Shown: positions 1 to 7,796 of the stretch, one piece after another
How the letters are laid out: each line of letters opens with the position of its first letter
Numbering within the stretch: the stretch's first letter is position 1
Assembly: GCA_030533415.1 (NCBI GenBank)
Contig: JAUNJE010000028.1
Location: 1 to 39,354 of the forward strand
Length of the DNA: 39,354 nucleotides
Source of the DNA: Eubacteriales bacterium
Lineage (GTDB): Bacteria > Bacillota > Clostridia > Oscillospirales > Oscillospiraceae
Reading direction: 5' to 3'
Made by a program: the position numbers and the translations under genes
Notes under the pieces: model-generated
What the model saw: only the letters and a program-made list of their open reading frames with translations
Told to the model about the DNA's origin: nothing
Database searches by the model: none

Positions 1-104
1 CCCCAATCCCGGGGCCTGCCACTTTTTTACCCCCGGTAGGTTGTTAAGCGCTTACTGACAAAAGGTTCAAACAATGCTTCCGTGCCTATTTTCTTGAAAT
101 AGGC

Positions 105-485
105 GTGAACCTCAAAGAAGATACGGATGTCTTTGATGACATAACAGAATCCTACGAAAAGGAAAATATGCGTACCTTTGTGATTGAGGAAGAAAAAGAG
201 TTTGTAGGCTTTATTATGCTTCAACCCGATTATTTAATAGGAGGTTTCTTTGAAGAGCGAGTAGGCTTTATTCGTGAACTTTGGGTTTCACCATCATTTC
301 GACGGGTAGGATATGGTAAGCGGCTAGTCGAAATAGCGGAGGCTTACTTCAAAGAGAAGGGAATATCGAAGATTATCTTAACTTACGAAGATAATGCACT
401 GGTATTTTACCAAAAATTGGGGTTCAATCTTGATGGTTCATATAAAGCTAAGAATGACTTGAATGTTGTTATTAAATACTTTTAG
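105..485 (+). CDS. GNAT-family N-acetyltransferase, N-terminally truncated
   Basis: Predicted acetyl-CoA-dependent N-acetyltransferase of the GNAT fold; the substrate is unknown. The acetyl-CoA binding motif RRVGYG (residues 66-71) follows the strand ELWVSPSF, and the C-terminal ALVFYQKLGF segment is typical of GNATs. The assigned start is a GTG with no Shine-Dalgarno. The frame is open back to about position 48 without ATG and its residues read as GNAT-like (FRAYFLEIGV), so the first strand and helix of the domain are probably missing. The gene is AT-richer than the rest of the window and stands alone. Best read as an imported, 5'-truncated gene that may not be expressed. Confidence 0.6.
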   Translation: MNLKEDTDVFDDITESYEKENMRTFVIEEEKEFVGFIMLQPDYLIGGFFEERVGFIRELWVSPSFRRVGYGKRLVEIAEAYFKEKGISKIILTYEDNALVFYQKLGFNLDGSYKAKNDLNVVIKYF

Positions 486-847
486 GTGATAGCGATATTC
501 GCCGAGAGCCAGATCCCTAGCTATGAGGGAGAACCGCCCCAGTCTCTGCGAACAGTACAAAAGCGCACGCTATGTGAACTATTAATTTTTAAGCGGAGTG
601 GCGCTGCGTTAGCGGCGCCACTCCAGTTTTCCGCTGGATATGTTCATGGTTATAGAAATGAAGTTTCTGTCAATCCCTTCATTCGCCTCCTAGAATGGTT
701 CGGCTCAAGATTTGTAACTCTTTATCCAAACAAAAATCACGATTACTGTTGTGATAAGTAATTCCGTAAAAATTACAGAGGCATTCCATATTTCAAAATA
801 GAAATCATCTTGACCGCCCGCTAGTTCGGCTGGGTTTGCTATCTGAT
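486..847. other. Intergenic stretch with no supported gene
   Basis: These 362 bases contain a perfect inverted repeat (595-624, listed separately) but no reading frame with a credible start, ribosome binding site or recognisable protein. A 91-codon frame at 486-761 is open but reads straight through the inverted repeat and resembles nothing I know. Base composition matches the AT-richer truncated GNAT upstream, so this may belong to the same foreign segment. Confidence 0.6.
595..624. repeat. Perfect 10-bp inverted repeat with 10-nt loop
   Basis: GGAGTGGCGC at 595-604 is the exact reverse complement of GCGCCACTCC at 615-624, with a TGCGTTAGCG loop. It is much more GC-rich than its surroundings. 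No T-run follows on the plus strand, so it is not a classical intrinsic terminator. It could be the tip of a mobile-element end, a recombination hairpin or a transcript-processing structure; the sequence alone does not decide. Confidence 0.7.
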
Positions 848-1306
848 TTATGAAACGACTCTTATCGGCAAATACAGATAGTCCTTTCCTGTAGATGGGT
901 CGGTATAATCATGAACCGCTCCGACCAGAGAAATCCCCTCCTCATTCATTCGTCCAATGGTTTCTTCAAACGCTCCATTATGGTTTTCAACAACCAGATA
1001 CTCATAACCTGGTATTGTCCATTTTGTCCATCCATCCGGCGCTTGTGCATTCTCAACACATTCCACTCCCGCCAGATATAAGCCTTTGTGAAAGCCATCT
1101 TCCCAAGGCTGAAATGCGTGAGAAATATCAGACATAGCACCCCATATTCCCACAATATTCCCGTTTTCGTCTTTCTTTGCCAGATGTGCTACTTCACGAA
1201 AATGCGCGTTTGCATCATTCCACAATTTCTGAATAAATCCCTCGCCGTCTAATGTTGAGCCTTCTTTGCCAATGACAACAAATTCTTCCTTTATCACCTT
1301 AATCAT
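848..1306 (-). CDS. GyrI-like / AraC effector-binding-domain protein
   Basis: 152-residue stand-alone protein resembling the GyrI-like small-molecule-binding domain found at the C terminus of AraC-type regulators. No helix-turn-helix is present. Family-like features are the middle segment WTKWTIPGYEYLVVE and the late segment GKDYLYLPI. The start is the ATG at 1306, because GGAGG lies 6 bases upstream of it; an in-frame ATG 15 bases earlier lacks such a site. Members of this superfamily bind or hydrolyse hydrophobic small molecules, but no specific ligand can be read here. Monocistronic, with an operator-like palindrome just upstream (1351-1365). Confidence 0.75.
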   Translation of the reverse strand: MIKVIKEEFVVIGKEGSTLDGEGFIQKLWNDANAHFREVAHLAKKDENGNIVGIWGAMSDISHAFQPWEDGFHKGLYLAGVECVENAQAPDGWTKWTIPGYEYLVVENHNGAFEETIGRMNEEGISLVGAVHDYTDPSTGKDYLYLPIRVVS

Positions 1307-1350
1307 AGGATACCTCCGCAATGACGATTTGCCATTCGGTAATTGGAATT

Positions 1351-1365
1351 AAGTATATCATACTT
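1351..1365 (-). promoter_or_regulatory. Palindrome AAGTAT-ATC-ATACTT upstream of the GyrI-like gene
   Basis: Perfect 6-bp arms around a 3-bp centre, about 45 bp before the GyrI-like start. On the minus strand the palindrome contains TATACT, which could serve as a -10 element, but no convincing -35 lies 17 bp upstream. It may be an operator or simply AT-rich promoter DNA. Confidence 0.35.
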
Positions 1366-1519
1366 CCAGTCGTTTTTCTATCTATTTCTCCTTTATTTTA
1401 CGCAACAGCAGGGGTGAGCAAATTCTTGCGGGATTTTCCCCAAAAAACAGTTTTCCCGTGATATTCTCCCCGAACTGACGCCTATATAGGTGAGATCTCA
1501 AAAAAGAAAGGAGCACCGT

Positions 1520-2077
1520 ATGGAAGACGAAGCCATCGTTCAACTCTTTTATGCGCGCTCACAGGATGCCCTGATCATGACCGCACACAAATACGACAGG
1601 CTCTTGCACCGGATCGCCGGCAATATCCTGTGTGATCCCAGAGACGCGGAGGAAGCCGTGGAGGACGCGTATCTACGGCTTTGGAACAGCATTCCGCCAA
1701 ACCGCCCGAAGCAGTTCCAGGTCTACGCCATAAAGCTGTGCCGCAACGCCGCCCTGGATATCCTTCGCCATACCCGCCGGCACAAACGGGATGGCCGCAG
1801 GGATATTCTGTTTTCTGAGCTGGACGCATGCCTGCCCTCCCCCGGGGAAATCGGGGCCCGGCTGGAGGAGCAGGAACTGGCGGCAATGATCAACCGCTAC
1901 CTGGGGACATTGGACAGCGCCTCCCGGCAGCTGTTCGTCCGGCGCTATTTCTTCCAGGAACCGCTGGAGGACTTGGCAAGGGAAGCAGGTCTTACGAAGC
2001 ATGCCGTATCCGCGCGGCTGTACCGCATCCGCCAAGGACTGCAAAAATACTTGAAAAAGGAAGGGGTTGCAATATGA
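1520..2077 (+). CDS. RNA polymerase sigma factor, sigma-70 family (ECF-type)
   Basis: 185-residue ECF-like sigma factor directing RNA polymerase to a small regulon. Region 2 spans roughly residues 22-90 (helices around RDAEEAVEDAYLRLWNSI and a basic RHTRRHKRD end). Region 4 spans about 130-182 with a helix-turn-helix LAREAGLTKHAVSARLYRIR. There is no region 1 or 3. The ATG at 1520 is chosen because AAAGGAG lies 7-8 bases upstream; an earlier ATG at 1490 lacks a site. The stop overlaps the next start (ATGA), so the downstream gene is translationally coupled and is probably its regulator. CCTATATAGG at 1481-1490 lies in the leader and may be part of the promoter. Confidence 0.85.
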   Translation: MEDEAIVQLFYARSQDALIMTAHKYDRLLHRIAGNILCDPRDAEEAVEDAYLRLWNSIPPNRPKQFQVYAIKLCRNAALDILRHTRRHKRDGRRDILFSELDACLPSPGEIGARLEEQELAAMINRYLGTLDSASRQLFVRRYFFQEPLEDLAREAGLTKHAVSARLYRIRQGLQKYLKKEGVAI

Positions 2078-3033
2078 ACAAGGTCCACTGGGACGCCGTA
2101 CTGGGACAGCTTGACGACCGTTACATCCAAGAAGCGGCATCCGGCTATCGCCGTTCTGCCCGCCCCGCCTCCCCAAGAAAGGAGAATCTGATTATGAAAA
2201 CCATTAAAATCCGCAGAATTGCCGTCCTGGCTGCGGCATTGGTTCTGGTCTTTGCCCTGAGCATCGCCGCTTATGCCACCGGTCTGTTTGGCATTCTGGA
2301 CATGAAGGCGGAACTTGAGCACCGCCCGGAGGACGAACTCATCAACATCACCGGCTACCATGACTCCACGCAGTACCAGGCAAACATCGAATGGCAGAAT
2401 TACCTGGACGAAGCGGATGCAAACGGCACCAATGAATTCACTCCGGAGCAGGAGTTGGACGAATATGCGAATTACCGCGCTTACTCCCAGGAGGCCAAGG
2501 ACCGTCTGGACGCCCTGCTGGAAAAATACGGCCTGAAAATGTACAAAAGCAGTGAAAGCGTCTCCGGCCAAGAGGGGCTGTACGCCGCCGTAGGCGTGTC
2601 CGGCTTTCTCCCCGCCTCCGGCGGCCTGAAGGAAATGGAGATGGAGCCTTTCGGCACGGTGATCGATGGAAAATCCATCTACAGCTTCTGTGATTCCGCA
2701 AACCTCGCCAACGGGAAAAACTTCTACTACGACCTGTTCCGCATCCAGGCAGATACCTTCATTTACACCGGCTTCCTGCGGGGAAATGTGGAGGACTTCG
2801 AGGAGTGGACGTACACCGCAGGGGATGGCTCGACGGTAAGCCTGTGCCTGGGGAAGATACAATCCGCGCTGATTGCCCCGCTGGATAACTGCTTTGTCTT
2901 CTTCAACATCCGCACAGGCTCCGCCAACGACGACCCCAACCGCAGCTCCTACGGCAGGGATACGCTGACGAAGGCCGATCTGGAGGAATTCGCGGGAATG
3001 ATCGATTTTTCCGCCCTCAACAACATTGGATAA
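2074..3033 (+). CDS. Putative membrane-anchored anti-sigma factor with extracytoplasmic domain
   Basis: 319 residues starting at an ATG that overlaps the sigma-factor stop by four bases. A short cytoplasmic N terminus (about 1-46, beginning MNKVHWDAVLGQLDDRYI) precedes one hydrophobic segment (about 47-69), then roughly 250 residues predicted outside the cell. Clostridial sigma genes are often paired with proteins of this layout, whose cytoplasmic part holds the sigma factor. I do not recognise a named domain in the outer part and see no zinc-binding ZAS motif, so the anti-sigma role rests on gene order, coupling and topology. Followed by a strong terminator. Confidence 0.65.
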   Translation: MNKVHWDAVLGQLDDRYIQEAASGYRRSARPASPRKENLIMKTIKIRRIAVLAAALVLVFALSIAAYATGLFGILDMKAELEHRPEDELINITGYHDSTQYQANIEWQNYLDEADANGTNEFTPEQELDEYANYRAYSQEAKDRLDALLEKYGLKMYKSSESVSGQEGLYAAVGVSGFLPASGGLKEMEMEPFGTVIDGKSIYSFCDSANLANGKNFYYDLFRIQADTFIYTGFLRGNVEDFEEWTYTAGDGSTVSLCLGKIQSALIAPLDNCFVFFNIRTGSANDDPNRSSYGRDTLTKADLEEFAGMIDFSALNNIG

Positions 3034-3040
3034 AGCACGC

Positions 3041-3072
3041 AAAAAGCGAGAGGCATAAGCCCCTCGCTTTTT
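3041..3072. terminator. Bidirectional intrinsic terminator
   Basis: AAAAAGCGAG pairs with CTCGCTTTTT around a short loop, extended inward by a mismatch and two more pairs. Runs of T follow the stem on both strands. It ends the sigma/anti-sigma unit on the plus strand and transcription arriving through the galE-end copy on the minus strand. Confidence 0.85.
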
Positions 3073-3098
3073 CTGCCTAACATGGCATACAGTAACGG

Positions 3099-3437
3099 TT
3101 ACTCCCCGTAGCCCATAGGATTCTGGCTCTGCCAGCGCCAGGAATCCCGGCACATGTCCACCAGGTTCTTTTCCGCCTTCCAGCCCAGCACCTCCGCGCT
3201 CTTGGAAGGATCGGCATAGCAGGTCGCCAGGTCGCCGGGACGGCGCTCCACGATCTTGTAGGGCAGGGTCAGGTTATTGGCCTGCTCAAAGGCCTTCACC
3301 ATATCCAGCACGCTGTAGCCGGTGCCGGTGCCCAGATTGAATACCTCACAGCCCTGGTTCTCCACCACATACTTGACGGCGGCCACATGGCCCTTCGCCA
3401 GGTCCACCACATGGATGTAGTCCCGGACGCCGGTACC
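3099..3437 (-). pseudogene. Duplicated 3' fragment of galE
   Basis: This fragment encodes the last 112 or so codons of UDP-glucose 4-epimerase, in frame and ending in its own stop, but has no 5' portion. Positions 3103-3437 match 5127-5461 at 334 of 335 bases (the difference is G at 3402 versus A at 5426). The matches stop at the final codons: here GAG TAA, in the intact gene GAA TGA. It lies next to the bidirectional terminator, so it may be the original gene end left behind when the intervening segment was inserted. An internal GTG could start a short peptide, but function is unlikely. Confidence 0.9.
3103..3437. repeat. 335-bp direct repeat, copy 1 (galE 3' end)
   Basis: First copy of a direct repeat that is 334/335 identical to 5127-5461. 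The two copies are offset by exactly 2,024 bp and bracket the glucosyltransferase gene. Identity ends abruptly on both sides (next to the stop codon and at GGTACC). Confidence 0.95.
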
Positions 3438-3500
3438 CGCTTATCACATTTCGAAGCATCTCCTCAAAAAGTGGGAGCTTTTGCGTACTCGTGTTTTACA

Positions 3501-5048
3501 TTAGGCTTCAGTACCAAGGTGATCTTGGAACTTGATTACGACCCAATTGTCAATTACCTTAATAGAACCCTCGTCCGGCCAGCATGGCATGGCTTGTATT
3601 TCTTCTCTCTGGCATAGATACAAAAGGGTTTTTTCGTCTGCCAGTGGTGGCGAATAACCAATATAATTACGGAGCCATTCATAGCGACTGTATCGGTTCA
3701 ATAGGCTTTGGGCGTCCTCATTGCCGCCATATCTGTTTTCATACTGCCAGTAACTGCGTAGCATCGGGTCTTCAACGTCCCCAATAAAGGCCCATTCTTT
3801 TTCCTTGTCAAATCCTTCGGTCATACGAACCTGCACAACAATGGAATTTAGATAGTTTTCAACTTGCCGATTTGCGTAAAACATGGACGTATAGCTAATA
3901 TTTGCTTCATAGCTATAGCAGAAAATAATTGTACTGACTAACAGTGCAGTAAATTTGGTAAGCATCCTATTACATTTTGTCATGGTTTTCGAGAAAGGGA
4001 TACACTCTGCTACTACAAATGGAACACATGGGATTAGAACAAATGAATAGACCATCAGCGTATAAATCCACGAGTCCGGGCACATGATAACGATGAAATT
4101 AACCGCGATCGGAAATATTGCGCATAGAAGCAACACAATCACGGAGGTACCAATCTTTCGGAGTTTCCAGATGATGTAGCAAATCGAAAAAACGGATACT
4201 CCGTTCAGAAGTAGGTAGCTTAGTTTAATCAACCGCATGCCTGCCAGCCCGCAGTAATCCTTCACGGGAAACATACAGACGGAATAAGCCGCTTCCTTAA
4301 TCAGCTTGGGAAGGTCTGCCCAGACGATTTTTCCCATGCTATCAATACCCTGATAATCGCTGAGACTAGTGTTGTAAAGCCATAGAAATATTTTAAGGAA
4401 TAAAAAATATAGCAATAATCCCAATATTAGTGATGCGCACATGGATAGTACAGAGTAAATCAACTCCTTGATCTGTTTACCATCCATCGTCAAACGAAGC
4501 AATTGCAAAACAAAAATACCAATGGTCATTGGAGCATAGGCCTGATACAACCCCAAGGAAAAAGCGAGACACAATGCAGAGAGCAACATCCCCGAGTGAC
4601 CCTTTTCCAGTACCCAAGCCGCTATTACCGCTAGAAGCAAGCCAATACCATAGTATACCGATGTATAACGGAAATACAATGTAGAAGTTGCAGATGGAAA
4701 CACTACGAAAAGTATGCCAATTAGAATGCAGGAGGATTTCTTCTGGATTTTTAGTGCAGAAACCAAAAAACCGGCAGAAATAGCCACAATTAAAATAAAC
4801 AATACACCGTTTACAAAAGGTAAATTGTAATTTCCACCCCAAAAACCGACAAAATCACCAAGCCCGGTCAAAAACCATCTGCCAGAAGTGATACCAGTAC
4901 CATAGCCATAGGGCTGCTGAGCAATGTCGTCACAGCCGTGTATAGTGTTTACCAATCCATAAAAGTGGGTAAGTATTCCACATGTGGCTGCGCTAAAAAC
5001 TGCTGCGACGCTTCCCGAAGTACTTAAAAAATTTTTTATTGTTTTCAT
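3501..5048 (-). CDS. GtrII-type glucosyltransferase domain membrane protein
   Basis: 515-residue polytopic membrane protein resembling the glucosyl transferase GtrII family (Glucos_trans_II). About ten to twelve hydrophobic segments fill residues 10-375, followed by a soluble tail of about 140 residues. The first outer loop holds the adjacent acidic pair D40-D41 and the GRW motif (56-58) seen in the family. Relatives transfer glucosyl groups from a lipid-phosphate donor to surface polysaccharide. No gtrA/gtrB partner is nearby. GC content is clearly lower than in the flanks and the ribosome binding site is weak (GGATG), which suggests recent transfer. It lies downstream of galE with no terminator between, so it is probably read from the galE transcript. 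Confidence 0.75.
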   Translation of the reverse strand: MKTIKNFLSTSGSVAAVFSAATCGILTHFYGLVNTIHGCDDIAQQPYGYGTGITSGRWFLTGLGDFVGFWGGNYNLPFVNGVLFILIVAISAGFLVSALKIQKKSSCILIGILFVVFPSATSTLYFRYTSVYYGIGLLLAVIAAWVLEKGHSGMLLSALCLAFSLGLYQAYAPMTIGIFVLQLLRLTMDGKQIKELIYSVLSMCASLILGLLLYFLFLKIFLWLYNTSLSDYQGIDSMGKIVWADLPKLIKEAAYSVCMFPVKDYCGLAGMRLIKLSYLLLNGVSVFSICYIIWKLRKIGTSVIVLLLCAIFPIAVNFIVIMCPDSWIYTLMVYSFVLIPCVPFVVAECIPFSKTMTKCNRMLTKFTALLVSTIIFCYSYEANISYTSMFYANRQVENYLNSIVVQVRMTEGFDKEKEWAFIGDVEDPMLRSYWQYENRYGGNEDAQSLLNRYSRYEWLRNYIGYSPPLADEKTLLYLCQREEIQAMPCWPDEGSIKVIDNWVVIKFQDHLGTEA

Positions 5049-5122
5049 TTTCTACATCCAGTCTTGTACAAAACAATCAATATCCCCTTATGAGATGGGA
5101 AGCGGGTAAACTCAAACAGAGG

Positions 5123-6139
5123 TCATTCCCCGTAGCCCATAGGATTCTGGCTCTGCCAGCGCCAGGAATCCCGGCACATGTCCACCAGGTTCTTTTCCGC
5201 CTTCCAGCCCAGCACCTCCGCGCTCTTGGAAGGATCGGCATAGCAGGTCGCCAGGTCGCCGGGACGGCGCTCCACGATCTTGTAGGGCAGGGTCAGGTTA
5301 TTGGCCTGCTCAAAGGCCTTCACCATATCCAGCACGCTGTAGCCGGTGCCGGTGCCCAGATTGAATACCTCACAGCCCTGGTTCTCCACCACATACTTGA
5401 CGGCGGCCACATGGCCCTTCGCCAGATCCACCACATGGATGTAGTCCCGGACGCCGGTACCGTCGTGAGTGTCATAGTCATTGCCGTACACGCTCAAAAA
5501 TTCCCGGCGGCCAATGGCCACTTGGGTGATGTAGGGCATCAGGTTGTTGGGGATTCCCCGGGGGTCCTCCCCGATTTTGCCGGACTCATGGGCGCCAATG
5601 GGATTGAAATAGCGAAGCAGCACGATGCTCCAATCCTTGTCCGCATGGGCCATGCCGGAAAGGATCTGCTCTGTCATGTACTTGGTCCAGCCGTAGGGGT
5701 TGGTGCAGTTGCCGGTGCGGCTGGTCTCCCGCAGGGGCATTTCGTTATCACCGGAATAAACGGTAGCGGAGGAAGAGAAGATGATGCGCTTTACGCCGGC
5801 TTCCTCCATGGTCTTGGTCAGCACCAGGGTGGAATTTAAGTTGTTGTCATAGTAGCGCCAGGGCTGGGCCACCGACTCTCCCACGGCTTTCAGCCCGGCA
5901 AAGTGGATGACCGCGGAAATTTCGTTCTCCGCGAAGATTTTGCGCATCAGGGCCTCGTCCCGGACATCGCCTTCATAGAACCTGACCTTCCTGCCGGTCA
6001 GGGCCTCTACCCGGTCCAGGCTCTTGGGGTTGGAGTTGCACAGGTTATCCACTACGACGACGCCATAGCCGCTGTTCAACAGCTCCAGGCAGGTATGGGA
6101 GCCGATATATCCGGCGCCACCGGTAACTAAGATGTTCAT
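5123..6139 (-). CDS. galE: UDP-glucose 4-epimerase
   Basis: 338-residue short-chain dehydrogenase-type epimerase that interconverts UDP-glucose and UDP-galactose (often also the N-acetyl forms) using bound NAD. The N-terminal Rossmann motif GGAGYIG, the SSSATVY segment with the catalytic serine (about 124) and the Y149-x3-K153 pair in NPYGWTKY are all present. The ATG at 6139 is used because GGAGGT sits 7 bases before it; an ATG 15 bases earlier has no site. It lies 71 bp downstream of the hexosamine-kinase-like gene, forming a likely two-gene unit for galactose or N-acetylhexosamine use. Its 3' third is duplicated downstream. Confidence 0.95.
   Translation of the reverse strand: MNILVTGGAGYIGSHTCLELLNSGYGVVVVDNLCNSNPKSLDRVEALTGRKVRFYEGDVRDEALMRKIFAENEISAVIHFAGLKAVGESVAQPWRYYDNNLNSTLVLTKTMEEAGVKRIIFSSSATVYSGDNEMPLRETSRTGNCTNPYGWTKYMTEQILSGMAHADKDWSIVLLRYFNPIGAHESGKIGEDPRGIPNNLMPYITQVAIGRREFLSVYGNDYDTHDGTGVRDYIHVVDLAKGHVAAVKYVVENQGCEVFNLGTGTGYSVLDMVKAFEQANNLTLPYKIVERRPGDLATCYADPSKSAEVLGWKAEKNLVDMCRDSWRWQSQNPMGYGE
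5127..5461. repeat. 335-bp direct repeat, copy 2 (within intact galE)
   Basis: Second copy of the repeat, forming the C-terminal third of the intact galE. See copy 1 at 3103-3437. One base differs (A at 5426). Confidence 0.95.
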
Positions 6140-6210
6140 AAGAATTACCTCCAATATATAATATCCTGCAATCGTACTTTCCTGTATGACATTTTTATAA
6201 AGAAACAGGA

Positions 6211-7335
6211 TTACTTCGCGTATTTTGCCACCACAGCCGCCATCTGTTCAAACTGCGCTTCCATGTCCTTCACAAGCTTGAACTGGGTGCGGGTGCGGTC
6301 CAGGTTCTGCCGGGGATAGTGGATGTGGAAATAGCGGTCGCCGTCCAGGTAATCCGTCAGGAAGCGGATCCCGCATTCCAGCGTCATGAGCCGTGCGCCC
6401 CAGGGCAGGTATTCCAGCTCCGCCGGGGTCAGGCTGCCCTGGGCGCCTTCCAGGAAGCCCCGGGTGAAAACCTCGTAAAGGGAGATATCAAAATTGACCT
6501 TGGAAAGGTCCGTTTCATCCTCCTTGGAATGGTTGGCGCCAAACCGGATGGAATCGCCAAAATCGTTCATGCTCAGCCCCGGCATGGTGGTGTCCAAATC
6601 AATAACGCAGATGCCCTCCCCGGTTTCCCGGTCGATGAGGATATTGTTCAGCTTGGTGTCATTGTGGGTGACCCGCAGGGGCAGCTTGCCCTCCCGCAGG
6701 GCCTGCAGCGCCACGGAGCAGTCCGCCTTGCGTTCCAGCACGAACCGGACCTCCTCCGGAACATCCTTCGCACGGTCCATTTTGTCCGCTTCCAGCGCCG
6801 CCAGGAACTTGGCATACCGGTCCTCTGTATTGTGGAAGTTCACAATGGTCTCATTAAGGGTTTCGGCGGGATAGTCCTGGAGCATATACTGAAACCGGCC
6901 AAAGGCCCGGGCGGAAGCCTCAAACAGTTCAGGCGTCGCGGACTGGAAGCAGTCCGTGTTTTCAATAAAGGGCATCAGGCGCCAGACCTGGCCTTTGGAG
7001 TCCGTATAGAAGTCCCTTCCGTCCCTGGTTTTGACCAGGCTCAGCGTCTCCCGGAGGGGGTCCCCGCCATTTGCGCTGACCTTTTCCCGCAAAAAAGAAG
7101 TGATGCCGATAAAATTCTCCATCAGCTCCCCGGGATGGGGAAATGCCGCGCTGCTCAACCCCTGGAGAATAAAGCGGACGCAGTCTCCTTCCTGGGGCTG
7201 GCAGAGAACGCAGAACGTATCATTGATATGCCCCTGTCCGTACCGGACAGCGCCAATCAGGGTATCCGGAAAGCTGTATGCTCCCAGTACCTCAGCGAGA
7301 ATCGGGTCCTCTTCAGGAATAAAAAACTGACGCAT
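6211..7335 (-). CDS. nahK: APH-family sugar kinase, probable N-acetylhexosamine 1-kinase
   Basis: 374-residue phosphotransferase of the aminoglycoside/choline kinase fold. The catalytic loop THNDTKLNN (H224, D226), the magnesium-binding IDLDT (245-249) and the following DFGD (258-261) are intact. The stretch from the catalytic loop through DSIRFGAN and FLEGAQG closely resembles NahK, which phosphorylates GlcNAc/GalNAc at C1 in the lacto-N-biose/galacto-N-biose pathway. The adjacent galE supports a role in host-glycan sugar use. The phosphorylase and uridylyltransferase of that pathway are not in this window. Substrate is inferred from similarity and context; another hexose remains possible. 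Confidence 0.75.
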   Translation of the reverse strand: MRQFFIPEEDPILAEVLGAYSFPDTLIGAVRYGQGHINDTFCVLCQPQEGDCVRFILQGLSSAAFPHPGELMENFIGITSFLREKVSANGGDPLRETLSLVKTRDGRDFYTDSKGQVWRLMPFIENTDCFQSATPELFEASARAFGRFQYMLQDYPAETLNETIVNFHNTEDRYAKFLAALEADKMDRAKDVPEEVRFVLERKADCSVALQALREGKLPLRVTHNDTKLNNILIDRETGEGICVIDLDTTMPGLSMNDFGDSIRFGANHSKEDETDLSKVNFDISLYEVFTRGFLEGAQGSLTPAELEYLPWGARLMTLECGIRFLTDYLDGDRYFHIHYPRQNLDRTRTQFKLVKDMEAQFEQMAAVVAKYAK

Positions 7336-7437
7336 GATCAGGCTTCCCCTTTATATTAAAAATCTGTCAGGCAGTATTTCCGCAAATTGGGAATTGAAAT
7401 ATGCAAAGCTTCTAAATATACCACCTTACTTTTCTTC

Positions 7438-7466
7438 AGTATAGCACACCATGTCTCTGCTTGCAA
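7438..7466 (-). promoter_or_regulatory. Sigma-A promoter for nahK-galE
   Basis: On the minus strand TTGCAA (7466-7461), a 17-bp spacer and TATACT (7443-7438) form a good vegetative promoter about 100 bp before the nahK start. No obvious operator is seen. Confidence 0.65.
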
Positions 7467-7731
7467 TATCTTTCGGAGGTTTTTTCTGGGAAATTTTCCG
7501 CAAAAAATGTGTATAATTTGGAATCGTTTTCATCGTGAGATCATCTAATTTTGTTGATTTGTCCCAAAAAGCGAACTTTCAAACCGTTATTTAATTAACT
7601 TCTCTCAAATTTCCTGTATGCTGGAAATAGATATCATCTGTTATGCAAAATGGCAAATGCCATGGCAGCTGTTTTCCACAGCCTCCGTATTCAAACGATC
7701 ATTCAGCTGCTATTGTTTCGAAAGGCTGTTC
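7467..7731. other. AT-rich intergenic DNA, possible plus-strand promoter
   Basis: No protein gene is supported here. A TATAAT hexamer around 7511-7516 on the plus strand could be a -10 element, but the -35 region 17 bp upstream matches poorly. If active, its transcript would cover the 18-codon frame at 7732-7788 and run into the hairpin at 7805-7829. Confidence 0.35.
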
Positions 7732-7788
7732 ATGTCTATCGAGAAGAATCTGACCAGCGGCCTGACCGCAGGCGGCGTCAAGGGCTGA
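7732..7788 (+). CDS. Possible 18-residue peptide (MATE-like N terminus remnant?)
   Basis: An ATG preceded by AAAGG at a 6-base distance opens an 18-codon frame, MSIEKNLTSGLTAGGVKG, using the GC-rich codons of this genome. A strong hairpin follows 16 bases after the stop. The first ten residues resemble the start of many MATE exporters (pattern KNLTSG), so this may be the scar of a deleted transporter gene that kept its leader and terminator. It could also be a genuine small peptide, or chance. Confidence 0.25.
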   Translation: MSIEKNLTSGLTAGGVKG

Positions 7789-7796
7789 TTCCCAAA

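Noticed and set aside
595-624. Inverted repeat as an intrinsic terminator of the GNAT gene
   Set aside because: No T-run follows on the plus strand and it lies 110 bp beyond the stop; kept only as an unexplained repeat.
486-761. 91-codon frame after the truncated GNAT
   Set aside because: It runs through the perfect inverted repeat, starts directly at the GNAT stop without a ribosome site, and is not recognisable.
1945-3153. 402-codon minus-strand frame opposite the sigma/anti-sigma unit
   Set aside because: It crosses a bidirectional terminator and the galE fragment and has no start signal; the plus-strand genes have ribosome sites and coupling.
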